25,426 bases of DNA. Source: CAYLMG01 sp964568365. GTDB lineage: Bacteria > Planctomycetota > Phycisphaerae > Sedimentisphaerales > Anaerobacaceae. The notes beneath the pieces were generated by a model. That model ran no database searches, was not told the DNA's origin, and worked only from the letters and a program-made list of their open reading frames with translations. This document shows positions 5,287 through 14,064 of this stretch, in pieces; position 1 is the stretch's first letter, and each line of letters begins with the position of its first letter. The stretch is from contig CAZMQF010000014.1 of assembly GCA_964568365.1 (NCBI GenBank), positions 1 through 25,426 on the forward strand. Direction: 5' to 3'. The position numbers and the translations under genes were made by a program.

Positions 5287-5541
5287 ATGCAAAACAAAGC
5301 CAAATTACAAAATGACAAAATGAACGTAACCCCTTTATTAACAAAGAGTTCTGAAGATTTTCGCAACTTTTATTGCCCAAAAAACAAAGCCAAACAAACC
5401 CAAAACAAAGCCAATTTACAGAATGCCAAAATGAACGTAAGTACTCCTATAACAAACTATTATGAAAATTTACTTACTTTTTGCCGATGTGAAAACAAAC
5501 CCAAAACAAACCCAATCAAACCCAAAACAAACCCAATTTCC
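5287..5541 (+). repeat. 111-bp tandem repeat with a conserved reading frame
   Basis: Two diverged 111-bp units start at 5290 and 5401, preceded by an in-frame ATG at 5287. Both would read Q-N-K-A-(K/N)-L-Q-N-(D/A)-K-M-N-V in the same frame, then diverge and meet again at a C-x-x-(K/E)-N-K-x-K segment. A 21-bp subrepeat (CCCAAAACAAACCCAATCAAA) follows at 5500-5537. The frame conservation hints at translation at some time, but there is no convincing ribosome binding site, and the open frame continues only as antisense of the next minus-strand gene. I recall similar sequence recurring between genes in planctomycete genomes. Confidence 0.6.
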
Positions 5542-5553
5542 AACGTAAACTTG

Positions 5554-5928
5554 CTAAAACTGCTCGCATTTGCCTTGGCAGAGTCTTTCAATATCTCTTG
5601 CAACTATTTCTTTGATTACCTGTTCTGCTATTGGTTCTATAACAGGACCTTTTGTAGTCTCTTTAGATTTGAGTTCGTCGGTAGTTCTCAGAGGCTCGAT
5701 TATTTGATTGGGCGACTTTCTTTTTACCGATGCAATTTTTCGATGCTCGGCCATAATCTCTTCAGCAAGGTCGAATTTCGGTACATCCGTCTTGTTTTTT
5801 GTTTGTTTAGACTGTTGGACTGCGGGGTTTTTGTCAAACGAGGGTATGATATCTTCCGAACGCAGGATGTCGTTTTTTTTGCTGCCGTTTTTTATATTAT
5901 TTTCTTTGTTACTTTCATGCTTAGCCAC
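5554..5928 (-). CDS. Small charged hypothetical protein
   Basis: 124 aa from a GTG at 5928, with an AAGGGA nine nt upstream; an upstream extension to 5985 would add a hydrophobic stretch without a better ribosome site. The protein is Lys/Glu-rich. Residues ~1-45 look disordered, then 'FDLAEEIMAEHRKIASVKRK' and a C-terminal helix 'IAEQVIKEIVARDIERLC' look like ordered helices. It has no TM segment and no recognised domain. It lies 88 nt downstream of the S41 protease gene on the same strand. A + strand frame opposite it is rejected because its peptide is Phe/Cys-rich and domain-free. A real gene is likely but not certain. Confidence 0.55.
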   Translation of the reverse strand: MAKHESNKENNIKNGSKKNDILRSEDIIPSFDKNPAVQQSKQTKNKTDVPKFDLAEEIMAEHRKIASVKRKSPNQIIEPLRTTDELKSKETTKGPVIEPIAEQVIKEIVARDIERLCQGKCEQF

Positions 5929-6016
5929 TGATTGAATCCCTTTCAAGCTTTTTAATAGTATAACGCAATGATGATAATAAATCAAGGAATTTGCATTGGG
6001 GCCGTTTAGCAGAATT

Positions 6017-7369
6017 CTAATTTTTACGAAGGAATTTCAATGCTGCTTCGATAACAGCATCTTTTCTTTGAAGTTCTGCTTGTGTTGTTTTTACTTCGAT
6101 GTCGGGAGCGATTCCTTCTGTTTCGAAACAGGTTTCGTCCGGCCTCATAGCTTTCCAGGATGGCAGATAAACCGTTACTCCATTGCCAAGCTCTATTGGT
6201 TTTGGATTGCCGCTGCTGCCCTGTGATTTTTCACCGACCAGTTTACATTCCGGTATTTGTTTCATCATCAGCAAAAATGCCTCGCAGCTGCTCATAACAA
6301 CAGGGCCGGTTAATACTGCAACTTTACCACGATATTTTGGCCTTAGCTTATTCGGCTCTATTTTTCTTTCGCTCGGCTTTGTAAAACCGCCTGGTTCGTT
6401 AACATCTCGATAAGCGTGTTTGGCATAAACTACAGGCTTGTCGATAAAGCAGCCGGCAAATTGTTCTGCCAGAGGTTCAGAGCCTCCGCCGTTGTTTCTA
6501 ACATCGATAATTAGACCTGGTGCGTCAGAAAATTCCCATAGGGCGGCATATGCCTGCATAAGAGGCTCGGAGTCTTGCCTGTTCCAGCTATTGATTAGTA
6601 TATAACCAATCCCATCTTCGAATCTGCCCTTATAAACAGACCTGCTGAGTTTTTGCCAGTTGGGAACAATTTTTTCAAGCAGAGAAAAATTCATGTTGGC
6701 GGTGACAGGTTTTACATAGGAGTTAAAATGTTGGTCGCCGACTGTTAACCAGATGTGTTTATCTTCTGCCGATGCCAGAAGCTCTCCTGCGATAGTCGCA
6801 AATCTTTCAGCAGAAGGCGCATTTCTTAACCGGCTTTGTTGTTCGGCGAAGAGCTTATCCCAGTCAACTTTTCGTATGTCACGATACGAATAATTTTCCT
6901 CAAGGCTTTTTCGTAATCTTTTTATCGCTTCGTCATTTTGTGCGGGTGTAATTCTTTGTGTCTCTGAAGTTTCCCGGCCCGGGGCAGTCTTAAATTTAAC
7001 GATATGATACTCTAAGGGTTCTCCATTAATATTTTTAAAGCCCTGATTGCTGCTCGGGCAATTAAGGCTGAACTCGTAATTATGGTTGCCTTTAAGCTTG
7101 ACATTCATCAAAAAGGTTCGGTCATTTAACCATCGCGGCTCGCCCGTTACCTGAGGGAAATTCACACCCTCTCCGCATACCGAGTAATGCTGACCTATTG
7201 TCATTTTCTCATTGAAGATGAATCGAATTTGCTTGAGGCGGGGATTCACATCCGTAGCGCCGTTATCGGGTATCATTTTCATAAGCTTTGGCGGCTCAGC
7301 CGATGATATTGTAGAAAAGAAGAGGCTCAAAATGACTGATATAATTGTGATTTTCCGGTTGTTTTTCAT
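6017..7369 (-). CDS. Exported S41-family serine protease with N-terminal Ig-like (Big_5) domain
   Basis: 450 aa. Signal peptide at ~1-24 (K-rich, hydrophobic, 'ISSA' cleavage region). Residues ~27-128 read as a Big_5 Ig-like domain ('MIPDNGATDVNPRLKQIRFIF'-type start). The S41 catalytic domain follows: 'EDKHIWL' (candidate His H205), 'GYILINSW', 'LIIDVRNNGGG' (~286-296) and the nucleophile region 'VVMSSCEAF' (S360 likely). The Lys of the C-terminal-processing-protease subgroup is replaced (G-E-K-S-Q-G-S-S-G), so this belongs with the tricorn/IRBP-like S41 branch, which uses a Ser-His pair. Probably periplasmic. ATG with GGAG seven nt upstream; 33 nt after the M16 gene on the same strand, so probably co-transcribed with the two M16 peptidases. 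Confidence 0.88.
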   Translation of the reverse strand: MKNNRKITIISVILSLFFSTISSAEPPKLMKMIPDNGATDVNPRLKQIRFIFNEKMTIGQHYSVCGEGVNFPQVTGEPRWLNDRTFLMNVKLKGNHNYEFSLNCPSSNQGFKNINGEPLEYHIVKFKTAPGRETSETQRITPAQNDEAIKRLRKSLEENYSYRDIRKVDWDKLFAEQQSRLRNAPSAERFATIAGELLASAEDKHIWLTVGDQHFNSYVKPVTANMNFSLLEKIVPNWQKLSRSVYKGRFEDGIGYILINSWNRQDSEPLMQAYAALWEFSDAPGLIIDVRNNGGGSEPLAEQFAGCFIDKPVVYAKHAYRDVNEPGGFTKPSERKIEPNKLRPKYRGKVAVLTGPVVMSSCEAFLLMMKQIPECKLVGEKSQGSSGNPKPIELGNGVTVYLPSWKAMRPDETCFETEGIAPDIEVKTTQAELQRKDAVIEAALKFLRKN

Positions 7370-7402
7370 AATAATCTCCAGTTGAACGTTATTGGTTGAT
7401 TT

Positions 7403-8623
7403 TTATTTTGCCGGCCCAATCGAAAACTGCGTGTATTCGCCGGGGCTGAGCTGTTTTACGAGTGAGCAAACCTGCTGAACAGTGACAGATTTTATTGCTT
7501 CGACATCGTCTGCCGTTGTGCGGTATTTGCCCAGATACATCCAGTTGAGACCTACATCAGCCAGCCGGCCCATTGGCACCTCGTTTTTGATAACAAGAGC
7601 GCTTAAAATTTTATTCTTTGCCTTTTGCAGTTCATCTTCACCGACGCCTTTTTCGCCCAACTCCCGAAATATCCTGTTAATTACATCCATTACCTTTTCT
7701 CTGTTGTCACTGCTGCATTGTATCTGGCTGAAAAATATTCCCGTACCGTCCATCGCACCAAACTGCATCGTAGCCATTTCCGCCAGTGCCTTGTCAACCA
7801 GCTCCCAGAAAAATCTCGACCCTACACTGTCACCGATTATCGCAGCCAGAAGATGGGCTGCAAATCGTCTCTCGTCCTGGGCAGGTACTGCTCGGCTCAT
7901 AAGACATATATGCTCGCGGTTTATATTTGGTTTTTTAGTGTGTTTTTTCTTTTTGCTGCCTTCGAAATCTTCCGTAATCCTGCCTGCCCCTTTACTTTGC
8001 CAGCCGCCGCCGCCATTTTGTACGAGGCTGCAAATCTTCTCCCAGTTAAAATTTCCAACGCACACTACCGCCATATTATCAGGTGTATACCTTCTGTTAA
8101 AGTATTCTCGCATTTGCTCGGCAGATAAATTGTCTATGCTTTTCACACTGCCGAGAACACTGTTGCCGCAGGGATGGCCGTTGAAATGAAGTGCCCTGCA
8201 CTTGTCCGCAGCGACGAATTCCGGCACGTCATTGTACATCGCTATCTCCTGTTTTATGACCTCTTTTTCGATATTGAAATCTTCGTCTCGAAGTGCCGGT
8301 CTCATCAGCTCTATCCACAAATTTGTAATCTCTTCGAGGTATTCAGGCAGAACTGCAGCGTGATATATTGTAGTTTCCCAGCCCGTACCGGCATTGAAAT
8401 CGGCACCTGTTTTGTCAAAAGCCTTGCTGACCTCTATTGCGCTGAGCTTCTCCGTTCCCTTAAAGAGCATATGTTCGAGAAAGTGCGAGACTCCGTTTAT
8501 CTCTGTGTTTTCATCGCGAGAGCCGGTCTTTATGAAAAAACCGACAGCCGCCGATTTGGCACTATCATTCAGCTCGCCGATGATACTTAAACTGTTCTCT
8601 AATATCTTTTTCCTGAATTCCAT
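7403..8623 (-). CDS. M16 zinc metallopeptidase, catalytic member of pair
   Basis: 406 aa, typical of a one-half M16 (processing-peptidase-like) subunit. The inverted zinc motif HxxEH is H47-F-L-E50-H51, followed 75 residues later by E126 in 'NIEKEVIKQEI', with E119 seven residues before it as in the family. A C-terminal half with the second M16 fold follows ('GDSVGSRFFWELVDKALA'). There is no signal peptide. Its start lies 5 nt past the stop of the partner gene, with AAAGGT in front, so the two are translationally linked. M16B enzymes often act as a heterodimer of one zinc-bearing and one inactive subunit that together enclose short peptides; the two genes here fit that exactly. Confidence 0.92.
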   Translation of the reverse strand: MEFRKKILENSLSIIGELNDSAKSAAVGFFIKTGSRDENTEINGVSHFLEHMLFKGTEKLSAIEVSKAFDKTGADFNAGTGWETTIYHAAVLPEYLEEITNLWIELMRPALRDEDFNIEKEVIKQEIAMYNDVPEFVAADKCRALHFNGHPCGNSVLGSVKSIDNLSAEQMREYFNRRYTPDNMAVVCVGNFNWEKICSLVQNGGGGWQSKGAGRITEDFEGSKKKKHTKKPNINREHICLMSRAVPAQDERRFAAHLLAAIIGDSVGSRFFWELVDKALAEMATMQFGAMDGTGIFFSQIQCSSDNREKVMDVINRIFRELGEKGVGEDELQKAKNKILSALVIKNEVPMGRLADVGLNWMYLGKYRTTADDVEAIKSVTVQQVCSLVKQLSPGEYTQFSIGPAK

Positions 8624-8628
8624 ATTTG

Positions 8629-9861
8629 TTATTTTACCTTTACTTGCTGCGGGCCGATTGTTACCACCGTAAAATCTTCAAACGGCATACTTCTTAAAAA
8701 TTCCAGAACCGAATCAACTGTCGTCTGTTCGATTTTTAGCTTAATCTCATCCAGGCTTCTGACTCTTCCGAGCATATAATAATCACCGCCGATACTGCCA
8801 GCCCGGCTGCTCGATGACTCGCTCTGAAGGATGAGCGCGCTTTTCAAACCTGCCTTTGCCTGCTTAATCTCTTCTTCGCTTACGCCCTCTTTGAGACGAT
8901 TAAATTCCGCTATTATCACCTCCAGCGTCTGCTGTGCCTTCTGGGCGGTTGTGCCCGCATAGCACATTACACCTGCCGCTTCCTTCAGGCTGTGATACCT
9001 TGCTCCAACCGCATAGCACAATCCTCTTTTTTCCCTTACCTCGGTAAAAAGTCTTGCGCTCATTCCGCCGGAAAGTACTGAGATTGCAATTCTCGCATTA
9101 TAGTAGTTCTCATCATCGATTTTGACGGTACCTGTCATCAGTCCTATATGGACCTGTGCCCCGTCGTGAGGTATGTGCGTATATTTAGCCGCTTTCGGCT
9201 TTGGCTTGGCGGTTTCAGCGACTTGTTTCGAATCGGTTTCGAAAAGTTTTTCTGCCTGTTTTACCACTTTCTCGAAGTCGTATTTGCCCGCCACGGAGAA
9301 TATAGTCTGCGAAAGATTAAAATTATCTTTTGTTATCTGCCTTGTTTTTTTTGCAGTTAGATTTTTCAGCTCCTCAATGCTGCCGGCCGTGCTTCGCCCC
9401 AAGGGTTTGGGGTAAAATTGCTCTCTCAGTTTTAGCATAACTTTTTGTCTCGGGTTGTCATCGAGGGAAAGCACGCCGTCAATTGCAAGCTGTCTTGCAG
9501 GCTCGAATTGCCCATCTTCAAGTCCTGCCCGCAGGATAATATCCGCATACAGATTAAGTGCTTCCGACAGATTGCCTGCCTCGAGCGAAGCGCCAATTAC
9601 AAGATGAGAGCTGCCCACCGCGACGCTTCGATGAAGACCCAGCCCGTCGAGAGCATCGCCTAACCGCCTATTGTCTTTGTCGCCGGCACCTCTGAAAATC
9701 CAGTCTGCTATAACGTTAGCCGCACCGCATACACCTTCCGGCAGCAGTGCTGCGCCCACAGGCAGCATAAAGTCAAATGACACAGACTCCACCGCATCCA
9801 TACGCTCGCCAAGCAGCACCATCCCGTTTTTCAAGATATGTTTATCGAGTTTTTTTGCCAT
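8629..9861 (-). CDS. M16-family protein without zinc site, non-catalytic partner
   Basis: 410 aa from ATG 9861 (M-A-K-K-L-D-K); a start at 9906 would add 15 hydrophobic residues of unclear value. The family fold is evident ('HILKNGMVLLGERMDAVESV' start; 'MSARLFTEVREKRGLCYAVGA' in the C-terminal half, the R/Y region that contacts substrate). At the HxxEH position the sequence is 'GAANVIADWIFRGAG', so all zinc ligands are missing. It lies directly before the active M16 gene (5-nt gap). It probably forms the non-catalytic half of a heterodimer that positions substrate. Confidence 0.88.
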   Translation of the reverse strand: MAKKLDKHILKNGMVLLGERMDAVESVSFDFMLPVGAALLPEGVCGAANVIADWIFRGAGDKDNRRLGDALDGLGLHRSVAVGSSHLVIGASLEAGNLSEALNLYADIILRAGLEDGQFEPARQLAIDGVLSLDDNPRQKVMLKLREQFYPKPLGRSTAGSIEELKNLTAKKTRQITKDNFNLSQTIFSVAGKYDFEKVVKQAEKLFETDSKQVAETAKPKPKAAKYTHIPHDGAQVHIGLMTGTVKIDDENYYNARIAISVLSGGMSARLFTEVREKRGLCYAVGARYHSLKEAAGVMCYAGTTAQKAQQTLEVIIAEFNRLKEGVSEEEIKQAKAGLKSALILQSESSSSRAGSIGGDYYMLGRVRSLDEIKLKIEQTTVDSVLEFLRSMPFEDFTVVTIGPQQVKVK

Positions 9862-10023
9862 CGTCAGCTCTCGCAAAATACAAAAAAGAAATAATGACTC
9901 TACCAAAAAAAGGTGGCATTTTCAACAGTGAAATTCAAGACTTATTGCCCGAAAGCTCCAGATACTTTAGGAGGTTTAACAATAAAGATAAGCTGATAGT
10001 GAGTATTTAAAAAGGTTTTTTCT

Positions 10024-10335
10024 TTAATAAATTCCCAATGACTTTATTTGTTCCGTTAAATTATTGTAGATGTAAGCAACAAGATAAGAAAGCACAATAG
10101 TAACTGCGATAACTAAACCTGTGACTACGAGCTTGGTGGTTCTTTTATAACGCGGATTGAGCCACACCAAAGGCAGGGCAAGCGGGCCTATAACGAGTAT
10201 TGCAATTACGATAGAAGATGTGGTAAAATACCATTTCGTTTCAGACCTGCCGGGCTTTTCAAGAAACTCGCCGCAGAAGCGACACTTCACAGCCTCATCT
10301 TGAATTTCTTCCGCACAAAAAGGGCATTTCTTCAT
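10024..10335 (-). CDS. Small zinc-ribbon membrane protein
   Basis: 103 aa from ATG 10335 (M-K-K-C-P-F-C); an in-frame GTG at 10350 would add five residues, and neither start has a good ribosome site. The N-terminus is a rubredoxin-type zinc ribbon, 'CPFCAEEIQDEAVKCRFCG', a widespread module in small bacterial membrane proteins. Two TM segments follow at ~40-60 and ~67-90 with a basic loop 'NPRYKRTTK' between. The function is unknown. It lies 35 nt downstream of smc on the same strand and may simply be carried on that transcript. Confidence 0.72.
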   Translation of the reverse strand: MKKCPFCAEEIQDEAVKCRFCGEFLEKPGRSETKWYFTTSSIVIAILVIGPLALPLVWLNPRYKRTTKLVVTGLVIAVTIVLSYLVAYIYNNLTEQIKSLGIY

Positions 10336-10370
10336 AGCAATGCAATGCACATAAGAGATACTAAATACGT

Positions 10371-13300
10371 TTAAGCCACTGCAGCGGGCTGCTCTTCGGG
10401 CTCGTATTCGTCGAATCTAACGCTTATCTTCTCGCTTATCCCTCGCTTCTGCATCGTTATCCCGTAAAGCACATCTGCGATGCTCATCGTACGCTTGGCA
10501 TGCGTGATTATAATGAACTGCGAATTCTTTTGAAATTCCTTGATTATCAGGTTGAACCTTTCGTTGTTGGCCTCATCAAGTGCCGCATCAACCTCATCCA
10601 GAAAACAGAACGGTGACGGCTTGGTCTCGAAGACTGCAAACAGAAGCGCTATCGCCGCCAGCGATTTTTCACCGCCGCTCAATAGCGATATGCTCATTGC
10701 CTCCTTGCCCGGCGGCTGGGCTATTATCTCTATGCCCGCCTCAAGAATATCCTCTGAATCCTCTAAAATTACATCTGCCTTTCCGCCGCCGAAAAGCTTA
10801 CGGAAAATCTGCTGAAAATTCTCTCGTATCCTGGCGAATGTGTCCTGGAATCTCTCTCTGCTCTGCCTGTTGAGCCTGGTTATCAATTGCTGCAGATGCG
10901 CCTTGCTCTTGTTTAAGTCTTCGACCTGGCTGCTGAGAAAATCGTATCTCTTCTCCAGCGAGTCCTGCTGTTCGATTGCGTCAATATTGACGTTACCGAG
11001 CCGCTCAATCCTGCCTCGCAAATCTGTTATCTCCTGTCGCACGGTTTCCCAGTCAATCTCGCTGTCCTCGTAATTTTCGTAAGAGCCGACCAGGTCAATC
11101 TGAAGTTCGTCCTGAACCCTTTCAATCAGATTCTGCTCTTTTACCTCGAGCTGGCCCAGCTCTATTTTCAGCTCACTTATTCTCTGCTCGATTTGGTCCT
11201 GTTCGGCTCTCAACTGGCGGATTAGATGCTCGGTTTGTTTTTGTTCGTCAAGCAGTCTCTGTACCCGCTCGTGCAGCTCTCTGCTGTTTTGCTGACCGGC
11301 CTCTTTGTCGACGTACAGTTCTGTCAGCTTGCTTTCGTAATTGAGAATCTCATTTGCTGCCTTTTTGCAGTCCCCTGCACAGCTTTGTATCTCCTGCTGT
11401 GCCGTCCGGGCCGCTGATATGTTCTGCTCAAGCTGATTTTGAATGTTTGAAATCGTCTGTTTCAATGCCTTGTTTTGCTCTGCCGTTTGCCCAAGCCCGA
11501 TACGCAAATTCGTCAGCTCTTCTGTCACCGACTTCAGCTGCGATTTTTGTTCTGTGTATGCAGTCTCCAGCTCTTTTATGTGCGCAGAGCGCTCGTTATT
11601 TACTGCTTCGAGCTCTTCGAGCTTTTGTTTGGAATCATATTCCTTCTGTACCGTTCGGCTTATCTGCTCTTCAAGCTGGTCGATTTCGCTTGTTATTAAA
11701 GGTTTTTCATTTCTGAGCCTGTCAATATTCTGCTCTATGACACTCAGCTTCGAGGCAAACTGCATCTTCTCGGTATTCGCCTCATAGATGGCTGTTCTGA
11801 GCTCCTTGCGTACTTTGGCTAAATGTTCGCTTGTTTGATTATATATAGCTAACTGTTTTTCAAGCGAGCCTATCTCGTCGTCAATGTTACCTATAGCCTC
11901 CTGGAGCTGTCGCAGCCGGCTCCTGCGGGATATCAGTCCGCTGCTTTTACCTAAAGGCCCAAGCCTTAGCGTACCATCCGAGCCAAGGAACTCGCCCGCA
12001 AGCGTGACATAGCTGTAGCTGCCGTCAATCTTTGCCGACAGTTCTACAGCCGATTCAATCGTGTCAACCACTATTGTTTTGCCCAGCAGTTTCCACACCA
12101 GCGGCGCATATTTACTCTCATAGTTTACAAATTCGATGAGCCTTCCCTTTACGCAATCGTATTTTGAAAAATCTGTCTTATCGACGAACGGCTCAGCACT
12201 CTCCGCGCTCACGAAATTTGCCCTGCCGGCGAGTTTTTTTATCGTTTGAGCATCGCTGAAAAGACTCTTGATATTATTGACTACCAGGGTATCGGTTTTG
12301 CCTTCCAGTGCCGCTTCAACTGCGCCTGCATATTCTATATCTGCAGAAATAATGTCCGCAAGTATCCCCTCTACGTAATTATATCTGTCACCATTTGGTT
12401 CTTTTGATTTTTCGAGGATATTTTTAACGCCGGCCTTCAGTCCCTCAAGACGCTGCTCCATATCGTTGAGAACCGCAAGCTCACTGCTCAGGGCGCTGCG
12501 GCTCTCTTTATTGTTGGCCAGATGCTTCTGCTCAGTTGTTTTCTGTGCCTCATTTTTTTCCGCCTCTTTACGCTTGGAGTCCAGATTCTTCTCAAGCTCA
12601 TCGAGCACTTTTTCGATATCTGCGAGCCGGCTTTTGTATTGTGCCTTTTCGGTTAAGAGTTTTTCTAACTCAGCTTCGCTGCTTTCTGCACGGTCGGTAA
12701 GCCTGCTTTTCTGATGTGATAAATTATCTCTGTATAGAGATATGCTTTGCAATTCGTTATGCAGTTGCGCTGTCAGGCGCACTATATCGATAATACCAGA
12801 CTTTTCGTCATCAAGCTCTGCCTCAAGCTCTGCACATTCTGTATTTAATTTTTCTATCGTTTTTTGCAGCTTCTCGGTTTTTACACTTTTCTGCTGCAGT
12901 TTTTCTTCGCATTCTGTCTGTTCTTCTCTATACCGTGATAAATCCGACTCAAGGGCCTTTCTCTGCTCCTGCAGCTTTTCAGTTCTCTGTTGTGATGACT
13001 GTTCTCGCTCCTGCAGCTCTGTTACCCTCGTCCTGAGAAACTCGATTCTTTGAAGATGCTGTTCAATCTTACTTTCAACCGTGACCAGCGTATTATCCGC
13101 GCGGTTCACTTCGTTTTCTGTTTCTATTATTTTATGTCCCAGCTCGCTGAGCTCTGCATCTTTTTTGCTTGTTTGTGCCGAAACTGATGCAAATTGCTCT
13201 TCGATGATTCCTGTTTGTTTGTGCTTTTCAATACTTTCCGTATGTATCCTGTGATACTCGACGAGCGAATAATTTAGCTGAAGCTCTTTGAGTCTTTCTG

Positions 13301-13955
13301 TGTATTTCAGATAGCTTCTTGCCTTGCCTGCCTGGTGCTTGATGCTTCTAAGCTGTTTTCCGACCTCATTAAGAATATCCGCCAGACGTAAAAGATTCTG
13401 CTCGCACCTTTCCAGCTTTCGAAGTGCCTCTTTTTTATGAGCCTTATATTTGCTGATACCGGCTGCCTCTTCGAATATGTTTCGTCTATCTGTTTTCGAC
13501 GCCGTAACAAGCTGCTCGACCTGTCCCTGCTCGATAATCGAGTAAGCCTTGACTCCTATGCCCGTATCCATAAAAAGTTCGCGGATGTCTTTAAGCCGGC
13601 AGATTTTGTTGTTTATTCGGTACTCGCTTTCTCCGCTTTTATATATTCGCCTGCTGATTTGCACCTCGCTTGCTTCGATTGGGAGCTGACCCGTCGTATT
13701 GGATATAAAAAGGCTCGCCTCTGCTGTTCCCAGAGCCTTTCTGCTGCTACTGCCGGAGAATATCACGTCAGCCATATGGTCGCTTCGCAGACTCTTGACG
13801 CTTTGTTCACCCAGCACCCATTTGACTGCGTCAACGATGTTGCTTTTGCCGCAGCCGTTAGGCCCGACAATAGCTGTTATCGGAGAGTCGAATAACAGCT
13901 CAGTCTTGTCTGCGAAGCTTTTAAATCCGTCTAAAACAATCTTCTCAAGTCTCAT
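10371..13955 (-). CDS. smc: Chromosome segregation ATPase SMC
   Basis: 1194 aa, the normal length. Walker A 'GPNGCGKSN' at 31-39 in an N-terminal ATPase half starting 'MRLEKIVLDGFKSFADKT'. Long coiled coils (about 165-500 and 680-1010) flank a globular hinge (~510-660). The ABC signature 'LSGGEKS' is at 1092-1098 and Walker B 'FCFLDEVDAALDE' begins near 1116, with the D-loop following. It acts in the cytosol as a homodimer with ScpA/ScpB to compact and separate chromosomes; no scp genes are in the window. The start ATG has AAAGG upstream. A 109-nt gap separates it from the FlgI-like gene upstream on the same strand. Confidence 0.98.
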   Translation of the reverse strand: MRLEKIVLDGFKSFADKTELLFDSPITAIVGPNGCGKSNIVDAVKWVLGEQSVKSLRSDHMADVIFSGSSSRKALGTAEASLFISNTTGQLPIEASEVQISRRIYKSGESEYRINNKICRLKDIRELFMDTGIGVKAYSIIEQGQVEQLVTASKTDRRNIFEEAAGISKYKAHKKEALRKLERCEQNLLRLADILNEVGKQLRSIKHQAGKARSYLKYTERLKELQLNYSLVEYHRIHTESIEKHKQTGIIEEQFASVSAQTSKKDAELSELGHKIIETENEVNRADNTLVTVESKIEQHLQRIEFLRTRVTELQEREQSSQQRTEKLQEQRKALESDLSRYREEQTECEEKLQQKSVKTEKLQKTIEKLNTECAELEAELDDEKSGIIDIVRLTAQLHNELQSISLYRDNLSHQKSRLTDRAESSEAELEKLLTEKAQYKSRLADIEKVLDELEKNLDSKRKEAEKNEAQKTTEQKHLANNKESRSALSSELAVLNDMEQRLEGLKAGVKNILEKSKEPNGDRYNYVEGILADIISADIEYAGAVEAALEGKTDTLVVNNIKSLFSDAQTIKKLAGRANFVSAESAEPFVDKTDFSKYDCVKGRLIEFVNYESKYAPLVWKLLGKTIVVDTIESAVELSAKIDGSYSYVTLAGEFLGSDGTLRLGPLGKSSGLISRRSRLRQLQEAIGNIDDEIGSLEKQLAIYNQTSEHLAKVRKELRTAIYEANTEKMQFASKLSVIEQNIDRLRNEKPLITSEIDQLEEQISRTVQKEYDSKQKLEELEAVNNERSAHIKELETAYTEQKSQLKSVTEELTNLRIGLGQTAEQNKALKQTISNIQNQLEQNISAARTAQQEIQSCAGDCKKAANEILNYESKLTELYVDKEAGQQNSRELHERVQRLLDEQKQTEHLIRQLRAEQDQIEQRISELKIELGQLEVKEQNLIERVQDELQIDLVGSYENYEDSEIDWETVRQEITDLRGRIERLGNVNIDAIEQQDSLEKRYDFLSSQVEDLNKSKAHLQQLITRLNRQSRERFQDTFARIRENFQQIFRKLFGGGKADVILEDSEDILEAGIEIIAQPPGKEAMSISLLSGGEKSLAAIALLFAVFETKPSPFCFLDEVDAALDEANNERFNLIIKEFQKNSQFIIITHAKRTMSIADVLYGITMQKRGISEKISVRFDEYEPEEQPAAVA

Positions 13956-14064
13956 TTTATGCCTTTATCTATATTGTTTAGATTGCCTGTACATACAAAA
14001 TTCGTCATATTTTGTGGCATTTGCAATATTATTATCGGTCAATATGCAGCTTTTTCTTGATTAT

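Noticed and set aside
4933..5931. Long + strand open frame (~330 codons) over the hairpins, 111-bp repeats and the minus-strand small gene
   Set aside because: It starts inside the STGPK gene, passes through structured repeats, and its last third is antisense of a better minus-strand gene; the peptide is low-complexity and has no ribosome site. Only the repeat portion is kept, as a repeat.
10540..13895. Many + strand open frames opposite smc
   Set aside because: Shadows of the smc coding sequence: Ser/Leu/Cys-rich peptides without domains or ribosome sites.
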